Assembly (NCBI RefSeq): GCF_900060185.1
Contig: NZ_FIZY01000005.1
Location: 89,363 to 153,362 of the forward strand
Length of the DNA stretch: 64,000 nucleotides
Direction: 5' to 3'
Source of the DNA: Grimontia marina
GTDB taxonomy: Bacteria > Pseudomonadota > Gammaproteobacteria > Enterobacterales > Vibrionaceae
This document shows positions 28,941-44,565 of this stretch, piece by piece. A program made the translations under genes and the position numbers. Each line of letters opens with the position of its first letter. Positions within the stretch are counted from its first letter, which is position 1. The notes under the pieces are model-generated. The model searched no databases. It was given only the letters and a program-made list of their open reading frames with translations, and had not been told where the DNA came from.

Positions 28941-29865
28941 TTATTGTGGGAAATAGAAAGGCTTTCTCGTCAAGCTTCCCTGAACGCCTTTCACATTCAA
29001 CGACCGGGCGATATCTGTCATTGCCAACCAGCGGTTTTCGCACCACTCAGGTGCCAATAATGTTGGCTTTCGTGCATTCGCTGAGACACGGTGATAAACC
29101 ACATCTGCCGGGGTGCGCAAATCATCTCAGAGGCACTTTCTACATATTCATCAAGTGAAATAGCGTCTAGACGCGCTGCCCGCCAGGCTTTCGCCATTAC
29201 AGAACCTTCAACGATGTGAAGAGGGTGTAATTTAATACCATCTGTACCTGTCTCAACCACCTGCTCGATAGTCTTGATATGGTCTGCTCTCGTATCACCC
29301 GGCAAACCAACGATCAGGTGGGTACAGACATTGAGGCCCAACGCCCTTGCTTTGCGTGTAATAACATCATAACAAGCAAAGTCATGACCACGGTTGATAC
29401 GTTTCAACGTGTTGTCATTCGCCGTCTGTAACCCAAGCTCCAGCCAAATTTCAAAGCCCTCATCTTTATAGTGGGCGAGTAGATCCAGAACTTCATCTGA
29501 AACACAGTCAGGGCGCGTCCCTACACACAAGCCGACGATATCAGCGCTCTTCAATGCTTCTTCGTACATGGCTTTCAGCTTTTCCACCTCTGCATAGGTA
29601 CTGGTATAAGCCTGAAAATAAGCCAGGTATCGCTTAGCACGGTTCACTTCTGTTGCTCGCTGAGACAGCTGTTTGGTGACAGACAATTGCTGGGCCGTTT
29701 CATCAGCAAACGAGGCAACATTACAGAAAGTACACCCGCCCCGCCCTAACGTGCCATCCCTGTTGGGACAGCTGAACCCACCATGCAGAGTGAGTTTGTG
29801 AACTTTTTCGCCATACCTGCGTTGTAAATCCTGACCAAAGGTATCCCCAGTTGATGAAGTTCCAT
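28941..29865 (-). pseudogene. yhcC: TIGR01212-family radical SAM protein YhcC, interrupted by two apparent single-base frameshifts
   Basis: The central frame encodes a radical SAM protein with GGFSCPNRDGTLGRGGCTFCN, where the cysteines bind the 4Fe-4S cluster, and LELGLQTANDNTL. The longest open frame (29944-29018) has an odd N-terminus and a C-terminus that stops early at GWQ. Adding one G to the GGGG run (plus-strand CCCC 29845-29848) gives a start at 29865 with AGGCGG upstream and the family beginning MELHQLGDTFGQDLQRRYG. Adding one C to the CCCC run (plus-strand GGGG 29110-29113) opens PADVVYHRVSANARKPTLL and then APEWCENRW down to a TAA at 28941. The restored protein would be 308 residues, close to E. 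coli YhcC (309). It may be a true pseudogene or a sequence error. Its neighbours arcB and gltBD match E. coli. Confidence 0.82.
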
Positions 29866-30438
29866 TGTCGACCGCCTGAAATATTGGATGAAGGAAAAAA
29901 GCGCGCGATCCTAACATCCGACAAAAAGAGAAAACCTCGATCAAATCAATGTTGGATTAAGTTTTTATCAACAAACTGAAAGTTAATTACATTTCCTTTA
30001 CATAGGGAAAAGTCACACCTTACGGCACTTTTCTTTATATTCACAAGATGATGCCAAATTCGAATTTTTATTCACTTGAAATAAAAATTAAGTCTAAAGT
30101 GGACATTTAGATAGCCATCGAAGCGCAACTTTTTATGGTAATTAATTTCCCGAAATTGTAGGATAGCTACAGCTGCGCCCAAATTGTGAGCAATAAAATT
30201 CGCCAAACTCAGCCTCGACTTAGAGCGTTATCTGGCAAATTAAAGAAAGCGCAGCATTTATGCATAGGATTGCAAAATAAGATGGTTACTGCTTTTTTAC
30301 AGTAGCCGGGCTTGGTTACCGCGAATTTACACATTTTGTTGATTCAAACTTGGCGACCGCTCAGCTGTGCCCGCAACAGGTACAGCAAGGGAAGACAAAT
30401 GCTCCCCCTGCATTTGTGTCAACTGGAAGGACGTAAAC
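29866..30438. other. Intergenic region between yhcC and the first gltB
   Basis: This divergent promoter region of 573 bases is AT-rich up to about 30300 and then becomes GC-richer and structured close to gltB. No gene is supported. The hairpins near its right end are listed separately. Confidence 0.5.
30364..30417 (+). promoter_or_regulatory. Tandem hairpins in the leader of the first gltB
   Basis: GCTGTGCC (30364-30371) pairs with GGTACAGC (30379-30386) with one G-U pair, loop CGCAACA. A second hairpin ACAAATGC (30395-30402) pairs with GCATTTGT (30410-30417), loop TCCCCCT. They end 21 bases before the start codon, so they could affect translation. Neither has a T tract. Confidence 0.45.
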
Positions 30439-33400
30439 ATGACTGATTCAGTGCTACGCACCGAGGGGCTTTATGTACCCGAAATGGAACACGACGCCTG
30501 TGGTATTGGCTTCGTTGCCCACCTGAAGAACAGAAAGTCTCATGCGATTGTTACTCAGGCACTTGATATGCTGGCGCGCATGGAACACCGTGGCGGCCAA
30601 GGCTGTGACCCGTGTAGTGGTGACGGCGCAGGTATACTTTTACAAAAACCTCATGAATTCTTACTCGAAGAAACCCGTAAGCTGGGCATTCAATTGCCAT
30701 CAGCAGACAAATACGGTGTTGGTGTTATGCTGTTCCCGAAAGACGAGAACAAGCGTCAGCAATGCCGTGAAATCTTCGAGCGCAATGCTAAACGCCTTGA
30801 CCTGGAGGTGATCGGTTATCGCATTCTGCCTACCGATAACTCAATGATCGGTGCAGACCCTCTGAGCACAGAGCCTCAATTTGAGCATGCTTTTGTGACA
30901 GGTGGTGTCGGTCTATCCCTTGATGAGCTTGAGCGTAAACTGTTTGTACTACGTAACTACACTGTTCGCGTTTGTCTGGAAAGCGTCTCAAACATTGGCG
31001 ACGACTTCTATATCAACTCTTTTTCTGCCAAGACACTGGTTTATAAAGGCCAGTTGACCACAGAGCAGGTACCTCAGTACTTCCTCGACCTGCAGAACCC
31101 GTCAATGGTGACGGCGCTGGCGCTGGTTCACTCGCGCTTCTCGACTAACACCTTCCCGCGCTGGCGTTTGGCCCAGCCTTTCCGCTATATCGCACACAAT
31201 GGTGAAATCAATACCGTGCGCGGTAACCTGAACTGGATGAAGGCGCGTGAAGCCTTGCTGGAATCAGACCTGTTCACTGACCAAGAGCTGAAAATGCTGC
31301 TACCGGTATGTCAGGAAGGTGCATCGGATTCTGCAAACTTCGATATGGCGCTGGAACTTCTGGTTCTGAGTGGTCGAAGTCTGCCACACGTGCTGATGAT
31401 GATGGTGCCGGAAGCGTGGCAAGAGAACGCGAATCTGGATCCAAAGCTGCGTGCCTTCTACCAGTACCACGCAAACATCATGGAACCGTGGGATGGCCCA
31501 GCGTCTGTTTGTTTCACTGATGGCGTGAAAGTGGGTGCAACCCTCGACCGTAACGGTCTGCGTCCAAGCCGCTATACCGTGACCAAAGACGATTATCTCA
31601 TCATGGCATCCGAGTCAGGTGTGGTAGAGATTGAGCCGGAAAACATTCATTTCCGTGGTCGTCTGCAACCAGGTCGTATTTTCGTTGCTGACCTTGAGCA
31701 AGGCCGCATCATTTCTGATGAAGAAGTGAAGAACGAAATCGCCTCAGCGCAGCCATATCAAGAGTGGGTTGAGAAGAACCTGCTGCACATTGATAAACTA
31801 CCAGACGCTGATACCAAACATCATCAGCCGTCTCCAGAGCGTCTGCTGCATCATCAGCAAGCGTTTGGTGTGACGTCTGAAGAAGTTAACGAAATCATTT
31901 TGCCGATGGCAAAAGACGGCAAAGAAGCACTGGGTGCCATGGGTGCAGACTGGCCATTGGCAGTGTTGTCACACCAGTCACAGCACCTATCTAACTACTT
32001 CAAGCAGCTGTTTGCGCAGGTGACTAACCCGCCAATCGACCCGATCCGTGAGCGCATGGTGATGTCGCTAAAAACGTATCTGGGTAAAGATCAGAACCTG
32101 CTGACAGAGTCGCCTATTCACTGCCGCAAAGTTGAGCTGGAATCGCCAGTACTGAGCAATGCTGAATTGGAAAAACTGCGTGCGGTTGACAACGATCACC
32201 TGCAAGCAAAAACACTGGATATCGTATTCCGTGCCAGCGGTGAGCCAGGCAAACTTGAGCGTGCGTTGAAGCGCATCTGTCAATACGCGGAAGATGCCGT
32301 GGTTGATGGCTACTCCATCATCCTGCTGACTGACCGTGCAGTGAACTCTAACCACGCTGCTATCCCAGCGATGCTGGCTGTCGGTGCGGTTCACCACCAC
32401 CTGATCCGCAAAGGTCTGCGTGCGAAAGCCGATATCGTGATTGAAACCGGTGACGCGCGTGAAACCCATCACTTCGCCACACTCGTTGGCTACGGTGCGA
32501 ATGCTGTTAACCCGTACCTCGTCTACGAAACGCTGGTGGATTTGCAGCGTAAGAAGAAGCTGGACCCAGAAGCGGATGTGGATGTGCTGTTTGAACAGTA
32601 CCGCAAAGCGATCAATGCTGGCCTTCTGAAAATCTTCTCGAAGATGGGCATCTCAACCCTACAGTCATACCACGGTGCGCAAATTTTCGAAGCACTGGGT
32701 ATCAGCAAAGCAGTGGTCGACAAATACTTCACTGGCACCGTCTCCCGTATACAGGGTCTGTCGATTGACGATATTGCGAAAGAGGTTTTGATCCGTCATC
32801 GTCTTGGCTACCCAACGCGTGAAATCCCTGTTCAGATGTTGGACGTAGGTGGTGTTTATCAGTGGAAACAACGTGGTGAAAAGCACCTGTTCAACCCTGA
32901 AACTATCCACTTGCTGCAAAACTCCACCCGCAACAAGGATAAAAAGCAGTTTAAAGAATACTGCCATGCAGTAGACAGCCAAGGCGATGATGCTGCAACC
33001 CTGCGTAGCCAGTTTGATTTCGTGAAGAACCCTGCTGGCAGCATTCCTCTGGAAGAGGTTGAACCGGTTGAAAACATCCTGAAGCGTTTCGCGACAGGTG
33101 CAATGAGCTTTGGTTCTATCTCTCATGAGGCGCACTCTACGCTGGCGATTGCCATGAACCGTATCGGCGCTAAGTCTAACTCCGGTGAAGGCGGTGAAGA
33201 CCCTGTCCGTTTTGACAAGAAAGAAAACGGTGATTGGGAACGTTCAGCTATCAAACAGGTGGCTTCTGGCCGCTTCGGTGTGACCTCTTACTACCTTGCC
33301 AATGCTGATGAAATTCAGATCAAGATGGCACAAGGCGCGAAGCCAGGTGAAGGTGGTCAGCTTCCAGGTCACAAAGTTGATGACTGGATTGGTCGCACCC

Positions 33401-34986
33401 GTCATTCCACTCCAGGGGTTGGTCTGATTTCGCCACCGCCACACCACGATATCTACTCTATCGAGGACTTGGCACAGCTGATTTATGACCTGAAGAATGC
33501 AAACCGCAAAGCACGTGTGAACGTCAAGCTGGTTTCTGAAGCGGGTGTCGGCACCATCGCTTCAGGCGTAGCAAAAGCAAAAGCAGACGTGGTTCTGATT
33601 GCTGGCTTCGACGGCGGTACCGGTGCATCACCACTGTCTTCAATCAAGCACGCTGGTCTGCCATGGGAACTGGGTCTGGCTGAAACGCACCAGACGCTGC
33701 TGAAAAACGGCCTGCGTAACCGCATCGTGGTTCAGTCTGACGGTCAGATGAAAACCCCTCGTGACCTCGCAGTAGCGACTCTTTTGGGTGCTGAGGAATG
33801 GGGTGTAGCAACAGCAGCGCTGGTTGTTGAAGGCTGTATCATGATGCGTAAGTGTCACCTCAACACCTGTCCTGTCGGTATCGCTACCCAGAACAAGACA
33901 CTGCGTGAGCGCTTCGATGGCCGCGTAGAAGACATCGTCACCTTCTTCACCTACATGGCTGAAGGTCTGCGCGAAATCATGGCAGAGCTGGGTTACCGCT
34001 CTATCAACGAGATGGTTGGTCAGTCACAGCACCTGAAAGTTCGCTCTGATGTCGGTCACTGGAAATACCAGAATCTGGATCTCAACGTTGTTCTTTACAA
34101 AGAAGAGCCACGTGAAGGCGATGCAATGTATTGCCAGCGCGAGCAAAACCATGGTCTGGAAACCGTGCTTGACCGCCGCCTGATTGAAGCCGCATCCAGC
34201 GCGCTGAAAGAAGGTCGTAAAGTTGATGCCGAATTCGCGATTGTGAATACCGACCGCAGTGCCGGTACCATGCTGTCGAACGAAATTTCGAAAGTGTACA
34301 AAGATCAGGGACTGCCGGAAGCAATTAGCGTGAAGTTCAAAGGTTCTGCAGGTCAAAGCTTCGGTGCCTTCCTCGCGAAAGGCGTGAACTTCACCGTTGA
34401 AGGTGATGCGAACGACTACTGGGGTAAAGGCCTGTCTGGCGGTACTCTGGTGCTTTACCCAGACGTGAAGAGCGACATCATTGCCGAAGACAACATCGTT
34501 GTCGGTAACGTCTGTTTCTACGGTGCAACCTCGGGCGAATCTTTCATCCGCGGTGTAGCCGGTGAGCGTTTCTGTGTACGTAACTCAGGCGCGAAAGTGG
34601 TTGTCGAAGGTATCGGTGACCACGGCTGTGAATACATGACTGGCGGTATTGCCATTGTTCTCGGTCAAACTGGCCGTAACTTCGCTGCGGGTATGAGTGG
34701 TGGTGTAGCTTACGTTTGGGATCAGTTCAATGACTTCGAATCCAAACTCAACCCTGAGCTGGTGGATCTGGATCCGCTGGATGAAGAAGACATCGCACTG
34801 CTGAAAGAAATGATCAGCAAGCACCATGCGCTGACAGGCAGTACGGTTGCAGAAACATTCCTTGCGAATGTTGAAGAGAACCTTAAGTCTATCGTCAAAG
34901 TCATGCCACGCGACTACAAAGCTGTGTTGCAAAAACGCAAAGAAGAAGCCGCTAACAAGGAAGAAGTGGAGGCTGTAAATGGGTAA
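30439..34986 (+). CDS. gltB: Glutamate synthase large subunit (first, Bacillus-like type)
   Basis: GltB makes glutamate from glutamine and 2-oxoglutarate. The 1515-residue protein is started at the ATG at 30439 behind GGAAGGACG; an in-frame start at 30367 is unsupported. The amidotransferase nucleophile is probably C21 in MEHDACGIGFVAHLK, exposed after propeptide removal. A central domain, an FMN-binding synthase domain ([26 protein letters not shown]) with a 3Fe-4S cysteine set (CHLNTCPVG) and a C-terminal beta-helix domain follow. The N-terminus (LYVPEMEHDACGIG...EHRGGQGCDPCSGDGAG) resembles Bacillus-type GltA more than E. coli GltB. It overlaps gltD by 8 bases. Confidence 0.94.
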   Translation: MTDSVLRTEGLYVPEMEHDACGIGFVAHLKNRKSHAIVTQALDMLARMEHRGGQGCDPCSGDGAGILLQKPHEFLLEETRKLGIQLPSADKYGVGVMLFPKDENKRQQCREIFERNAKRLDLEVIGYRILPTDNSMIGADPLSTEPQFEHAFVTGGVGLSLDELERKLFVLRNYTVRVCLESVSNIGDDFYINSFSAKTLVYKGQLTTEQVPQYFLDLQNPSMVTALALVHSRFSTNTFPRWRLAQPFRYIAHNGEINTVRGNLNWMKAREALLESDLFTDQELKMLLPVCQEGASDSANFDMALELLVLSGRSLPHVLMMMVPEAWQENANLDPKLRAFYQYHANIMEPWDGPASVCFTDGVKVGATLDRNGLRPSRYTVTKDDYLIMASESGVVEIEPENIHFRGRLQPGRIFVADLEQGRIISDEEVKNEIASAQPYQEWVEKNLLHIDKLPDADTKHHQPSPERLLHHQQAFGVTSEEVNEIILPMAKDGKEALGAMGADWPLAVLSHQSQHLSNYFKQLFAQVTNPPIDPIRERMVMSLKTYLGKDQNLLTESPIHCRKVELESPVLSNAELEKLRAVDNDHLQAKTLDIVFRASGEPGKLERALKRICQYAEDAVVDGYSIILLTDRAVNSNHAAIPAMLAVGAVHHHLIRKGLRAKADIVIETGDARETHHFATLVGYGANAVNPYLVYETLVDLQRKKKLDPEADVDVLFEQYRKAINAGLLKIFSKMGISTLQSYHGAQIFEALGISKAVVDKYFTGTVSRIQGLSIDDIAKEVLIRHRLGYPTREIPVQMLDVGGVYQWKQRGEKHLFNPETIHLLQNSTRNKDKKQFKEYCHAVDSQGDDAATLRSQFDFVKNPAGSIPLEEVEPVENILKRFATGAMSFGSISHEAHSTLAIAMNRIGAKSNSGEGGEDPVRFDKKENGDWERSAIKQVASGRFGVTSYYLANADEIQIKMAQGAKPGEGGQLPGHKVDDWIGRTRHSTPGVGLISPPPHHDIYSIEDLAQLIYDLKNANRKARVNVKLVSEAGVGTIASGVAKAKADVVLIAGFDGGTGASPLSSIKHAGLPWELGLAETHQTLLKNGLRNRIVVQSDGQMKTPRDLAVATLLGAEEWGVATAALVVEGCIMMRKCHLNTCPVGIATQNKTLRERFDGRVEDIVTFFTYMAEGLREIMAELGYRSINEMVGQSQHLKVRSDVGHWKYQNLDLNVVLYKEEPREGDAMYCQREQNHGLETVLDRRLIEAASSALKEGRKVDAEFAIVNTDRSAGTMLSNEISKVYKDQGLPEAISVKFKGSAGQSFGAFLAKGVNFTVEGDANDYWGKGLSGGTLVLYPDVKSDIIAEDNIVVGNVCFYGATSGESFIRGVAGERFCVRNSGAKVVVEGIGDHGCEYMTGGIAIVLGQTGRNFAAGMSGGVAYVWDQFNDFESKLNPELVDLDPLDEEDIALLKEMISKHHALTGSTVAETFLANVEENLKSIVKVMPRDYKAVLQKRKEEAANKEEVEAVNG

Positions 34987-36448
34987 GCCAACCGGATTTC
35001 TAGAATTTGGCCGTGAACTACCGGCCAAAAAAGACCCTGCCGTTCGTATTCAGGACAACAAGGAGTTTGTACTGAACGACGAGTTTGGCGAGAAAATAAA
35101 TGAACAATCTTCCCGCTGTATGGACTGTGGTGTGCCTTTCTGTCACAACGGTTGTCCAATCGGGAACATCATTCCTGAGTTTAACGATGCGGTTTACCGC
35201 GACAGCTGGGAAGAAGCTTGGCACATCCTGAGCTCGACAAATAACTTCCCAGAATTCACTGGCCGGGTTTGCCCGGCTCCATGTGAAAGTTCTTGTGTCC
35301 TGGGCATTAACCAGGACCCAATCACCATCTGTAACATTGAAAAGACCATCGTGGAAACGGCATACCGCGAAGGTTATGCCAAGCCGAAAACACCGACTGC
35401 CCGTACAGGCAAGAAAGTGGCGATCATTGGTTCTGGTCCTGCTGGTCTTGCAGCGGCTGAGCAGCTCAACAGCGCAGGTCACTCTGTGACTGTGTTTGAG
35501 CGTGATGAAAAAGTCGGTGGCCTGCTGCGTTTTGGTATCCCAGACTTCAAGCTGGGTATGGACGTGATTGACCGTAAGATCAACCTAATGGCTGAAGCGG
35601 GAATCGAGTTTAAAGTAAACGCACATGTTGGTGTTGATGTTAATGCTCAGCAAATCCGTCAGGACTACGACGTCGTGCTGCTAACGGGTGGCTCTACTGT
35701 GCCACGCAACCTGCCAATCCCGGGCCGCGAGCTCAAAGGTGTGCACTTTGCGATGGAGTTTCTGGGTCAGAACAACCGCCGCGCAAACGGTATGGATCTG
35801 AAAACTGAAGAAATCCACGCCAAAGGCAAACACGTTGTGGTTATCGGCGGTGGTGACACAGGCTCTGACTGTGTCGGTACATCAAACCGTCATGGCGCTG
35901 CGAGCATTACTCAGGTGGAAATCATGCCGATCCCGCCAGAGAAACGCCCCGCGAACATGCCTTGGCCTCAGTACCCAATGATCCTGCGCACCTCAACTTC
36001 TCATGAAGAAGGTTGTGAGCGTCACTGGAACATTCTGACCAAAGAGTTTATCAGCGACGAAAACGGCAACGTGAAAGCACTGCGCATGGCTGACATCGTA
36101 TGGAAAGACGCAGCACCTGGTGAGCGTCCAACCTTCGAAGAAGTTGCAGGCTCTGAGCGTGAAATCCCTTGTGATCTGGCATTCCTGGCGATGGGCTTCT
36201 TGCACCCAGAACCACACGGTGTGCTGGCACAACTCGATGTGGCACTGGATGACCGCGGCAATGTTGCAACACAGGACTTCCAGACCAACCAGAAAGGTGT
36301 ATTCGCTGCAGGCGATATGCGTACAGGCCAGTCATTGGTCGTACGTTGTATCAATGAAGGCCGTGAATGTGCCCGCTCTATCGATGCATATCTGATGGGC
36401 GGCACCAACCTCGAGGCCAAAGCGGACTCACTGATGCTCTCCGCATAA
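34979..36448 (+). CDS. gltD: Glutamate synthase small subunit (first type)
   Basis: GltD supplies electrons from NADPH through FAD and two 4Fe-4S clusters to GltB. The 489-residue protein starts MGKPTGFLEFGRE, a form typical of the non-enterobacterial GltD type. Cluster cysteines are visible in CMDCGVPFCHNGCPIGN and CPAPCESSC; the FAD loop is GSGPAGLAAAEQL and the NADPH loop is GGGDTGSDCVG. Its start lies inside the last codons of gltB (overlap 34979-34986), so translation is coupled. A terminator follows. Confidence 0.95.
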   Translation: MGKPTGFLEFGRELPAKKDPAVRIQDNKEFVLNDEFGEKINEQSSRCMDCGVPFCHNGCPIGNIIPEFNDAVYRDSWEEAWHILSSTNNFPEFTGRVCPAPCESSCVLGINQDPITICNIEKTIVETAYREGYAKPKTPTARTGKKVAIIGSGPAGLAAAEQLNSAGHSVTVFERDEKVGGLLRFGIPDFKLGMDVIDRKINLMAEAGIEFKVNAHVGVDVNAQQIRQDYDVVLLTGGSTVPRNLPIPGRELKGVHFAMEFLGQNNRRANGMDLKTEEIHAKGKHVVVIGGGDTGSDCVGTSNRHGAASITQVEIMPIPPEKRPANMPWPQYPMILRTSTSHEEGCERHWNILTKEFISDENGNVKALRMADIVWKDAAPGERPTFEEVAGSEREIPCDLAFLAMGFLHPEPHGVLAQLDVALDDRGNVATQDFQTNQKGVFAAGDMRTGQSLVVRCINEGRECARSIDAYLMGGTNLEAKADSLMLSA

Positions 36449-36475
36449 AAATAACGAATGTTATCTTCCAGTTTT

Positions 36476-36501
36476 GCCAGCCCTCTGCGGCTGGCTTTTT
36501 T
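36476..36501 (+). terminator. Terminator after the first gltD
   Basis: GCCAGCC (36476-36482) pairs with GGCTGGC (36489-36495), followed by a T run. Confidence 0.88.
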
Positions 36502-36723
36502 CGTTTTGAGCCCACATAAAAGCTTCACCGACCAAAAATTGAAAGCTTTTCATAAATAAGCCCCCAGATAGACCAAGTTAATCTCTGCGACAGACTTAAA
36601 AAAACCGCCATAAAATGCTGCATGTAGGCAGTGCTTTCGACATATATAGCTGTTAATCGCCAAAGTTAATGTAATGTGACGAAATTTGACCTCTTCATCA
36701 TTAACGGATAAGTTGATTGGCTC

Positions 36724-36850
36724 GCATACCCATGTGACCTGACGCAACAAAGTTCAGGCCATATGGGTATACGTAAAATCGAAACTGATTTTTCGGTAAA
36801 ACACACTCCCAGGAAGGGAGGCCACTGAAAATCAGATGCCAGGACGGCAT
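36724..36850 (+). promoter_or_regulatory. Structured leader of the second gltB (candidate cis-regulatory RNA)
   Basis: Three stems follow one another. First, 36724-36742 pairs with 36754-36772 over 19 positions with one wobble and two mismatches (loop CGCAACAAAGT). Second, CTGATTTTTCGGT (36785-36797) pairs with ACTGAAAATCAG (36824-36835) and encloses CTCCC-AGGAA-GGGAG (36806-36820). Third, ATGCC-AGGAC-GGCAT (36836-36850). The repeated GCAGTCGC near 36861 and 36877 may add a fourth. I do not recognise a known riboswitch class. Confidence 0.5.
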
Positions 36851-36896
36851 GAAAAACTGCAGTCGCTGCTTAACGCAGTCGCAAGGGAGAATTGCA

Positions 36897-42790
<5,894 letters not shown>

Positions 42791-42810
42791 GCCGACTTCA
42801 AAACCGACAG

Positions 42811-42836
42811 AAAAGTGCCTGCAGAGGCACTTTTTT
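42811..42836 (+). terminator. Terminator after the second gltD
   Basis: AAAAGTGCCT (42811-42820) pairs with AGGCACTTTT (42825-42834), loop GCAG, followed by more T. Confidence 0.9.
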
Positions 42837-42898
42837 TTCGCCCCAATTTTCGCCCGTGATACACTCTCGCTATTCCCTGATTATCAAAGAGCAACAAG

Positions 42899-43600
42899 AT
42901 GAAAATCGGTATTATCGGTGCCATGGAGCAGGAAGTAACCCTGCTAAAAAGCAAGATCAACAACTGCCAACTGCAAGAGATTGGTGGCAGCAAATTTTAT
43001 ACGGGTGACTTGAATGGCGTAGACGTGGTGCTGCTGCAATCAGGTATTGGTAAAGTGGCGGCGGCAGTGGGCACATCCATCCTGCTGGAGCGTTTCAAAC
43101 CAACAGCTGTGATCAACACAGGTTCTGCGGGCGGCTTCGATACCAGCCTGAATCTGGGAGACGTTGTGATTTCTACCGATGTGGCTTACCACGATGCTGA
43201 CGTGACCGCATTTGGTTACACCATGGGTCAAATGGCTGGCCAGCCAGCGACTTTTACCTCTGACGCAAAGCTGATGGATGTGGCTGAGCAAGCACTGGCA
43301 GCGATGGAGCCAGCGCCACACGCAGTTCGCGGTCTGATTTGTACCGGTGATGCGTTTGTGTGTACCGCTGAGCGTCAAAACTACATCCGTGAACACTTCC
43401 CAACTGTGATTGCAGTAGAGATGGAAGCAGCAGCGATTGCTCAGGCGTGTCACCAGTTCAAAGTACCGTTTGTGGTAGTTCGTGCTATCTCTGACGTTGC
43501 TGATAAAGAGTCGCCAATGACGTTTGATGAATTCCTGCCGCTGGCAGCGAAAAGCTCAAGCGCCATGGTTGAGAAAATGGTCGAGTTGCTGAAAGCATAA
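42899..43600 (+). CDS. mtnN: 5'-methylthioadenosine/S-adenosylhomocysteine nucleosidase
   Basis: MtnN (Pfs) cleaves MTA, S-adenosylhomocysteine and 5'-deoxyadenosine, and so supports SAM recycling, radical SAM enzymes and AI-2 synthesis. The 233-residue protein begins [16 protein letters not shown], has [11 protein letters not shown] and [16 protein letters not shown], and the catalytic Asp in [13 protein letters not shown]. It overlaps the next gene by one base (TAATG), so it begins the operon mtnN-cbiB-btuF. Confidence 0.96.
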   Translation: MKIGIIGAMEQEVTLLKSKINNCQLQEIGGSKFYTGDLNGVDVVLLQSGIGKVAAAVGTSILLERFKPTAVINTGSAGGFDTSLNLGDVVISTDVAYHDADVTAFGYTMGQMAGQPATFTSDAKLMDVAEQALAAMEPAPHAVRGLICTGDAFVCTAERQNYIREHFPTVIAVEMEAAAIAQACHQFKVPFVVVRAISDVADKESPMTFDEFLPLAAKSSSAMVEKMVELLKA

Positions 43601-44565
43601 TGACCGAGCTCTCCACACCGTTTGAAGCACTGTTAAACCACACCACATTGCTTGCGATGTGGGGAGCCCTTATTTTGCACTGGTTCTTCCCAGTGCCAGC
43701 CTATATCAGCCCTGTCACCATATGGCGTCGCGTTGCCGAAGCCATCTCCGACAAGGTCAATCACGAAGAAGACTCTCCGGAGCAGCAACGCCTTTCCGGC
43801 GGTTTAGCGCTCGCTGTGATGTGGCTGACCCTAGCCGTGCTTTTAGTCGCCTTAAAGCAAATTGTCTGGATTAGCTGGTTATTCGACCTTCTGTTGCTTT
43901 GGCTGGCATTAAGTTGGAAGCCCCTGACTGAGCTTGCGATGCAGGTCGAGCAAGCGCTCATTCGTGACGACAAGCCTGCAGCTCGAACCCTGCTGTCACA
44001 AACATTGAACCGAGAAACCCATTCACTCTCTCCAGTTGGTATTGCCAAAGCCAGTTGTGAAACCCTGCTGGTTGGGTATGCACGAGGTCTAGTCTGCGTG
44101 CTGTTCTGGTATGCCATTTTCGGTGGTATTGGCGCGTTTCTTTACACGCTGGCAGCGCAACTTGCCCGTGTCTGGCCTCCCCGCCGACAAGAGTTCTCCC
44201 AGTTTGGATTAGCAGCGTCTGGCTTTCTTGCTTTGCTCGATTGGATGCCATCCCGCTTATTTGCACTTCTCATTGCCGCTGGGCACCGGTTTGAGCCTGC
44301 ACTCACGGCCATCCGTGAACATGGACAAAGCTGGTCAGTGAACGGCGCGGGCTGGCTCCTTGCCGCCTCTGGCGCCAAACTGCAGCTTTCCCTGGGTGGC
44401 CCCGCCATCTATGACAGCGAGAAATGCACTCGCCCCAGCATTGGCGGAAGCGTTGCCGCTTCTCCTATGCACCTAGCGCTGCTGAATCAACAACTGAGGC
44501 AAAAGGCCTTGCTCTGGATCCTCATCCAAAGTTTCCTGATGTGGTTTGCCCACGGATTATTATGA
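43600..44565 (+). CDS. CbiB/CobD-family cobalamin biosynthesis protein (divergent)
   Basis: A 321-residue inner-membrane protein with four or more hydrophobic segments. Features of the CbiB family are the HWFFPVPAYISPVTIWRRV region near the start and GWLLAASGAKLQLSLGGPAIYD near residues 248-269. CbiB attaches aminopropanol to cobyric acid in cobalamin assembly; this form is divergent, so it may act in salvage rather than full synthesis. It overlaps mtnN by 1 base and btuF by 4 bases (ATGA), so the three genes are tightly coupled. E. coli lacks this gene between mtnN and btuF. Confidence 0.8.
   Translation: MTELSTPFEALLNHTTLLAMWGALILHWFFPVPAYISPVTIWRRVAEAISDKVNHEEDSPEQQRLSGGLALAVMWLTLAVLLVALKQIVWISWLFDLLLLWLALSWKPLTELAMQVEQALIRDDKPAARTLLSQTLNRETHSLSPVGIAKASCETLLVGYARGLVCVLFWYAIFGGIGAFLYTLAAQLARVWPPRRQEFSQFGLAASGFLALLDWMPSRLFALLIAAGHRFEPALTAIREHGQSWSVNGAGWLLAASGAKLQLSLGGPAIYDSEKCTRPSIGGSVAASPMHLALLNQQLRQKALLWILIQSFLMWFAHGLL

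Larger units (their letters stand above)
36449..36896. other. Region between the two glutamate synthase operons
   Basis: After the terminator the first half is AT-rich and carries the promoter of the second operon. The second half (from about 36724) is a chain of hairpins leading to gltB, described separately. No gene is supported. Confidence 0.5.
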
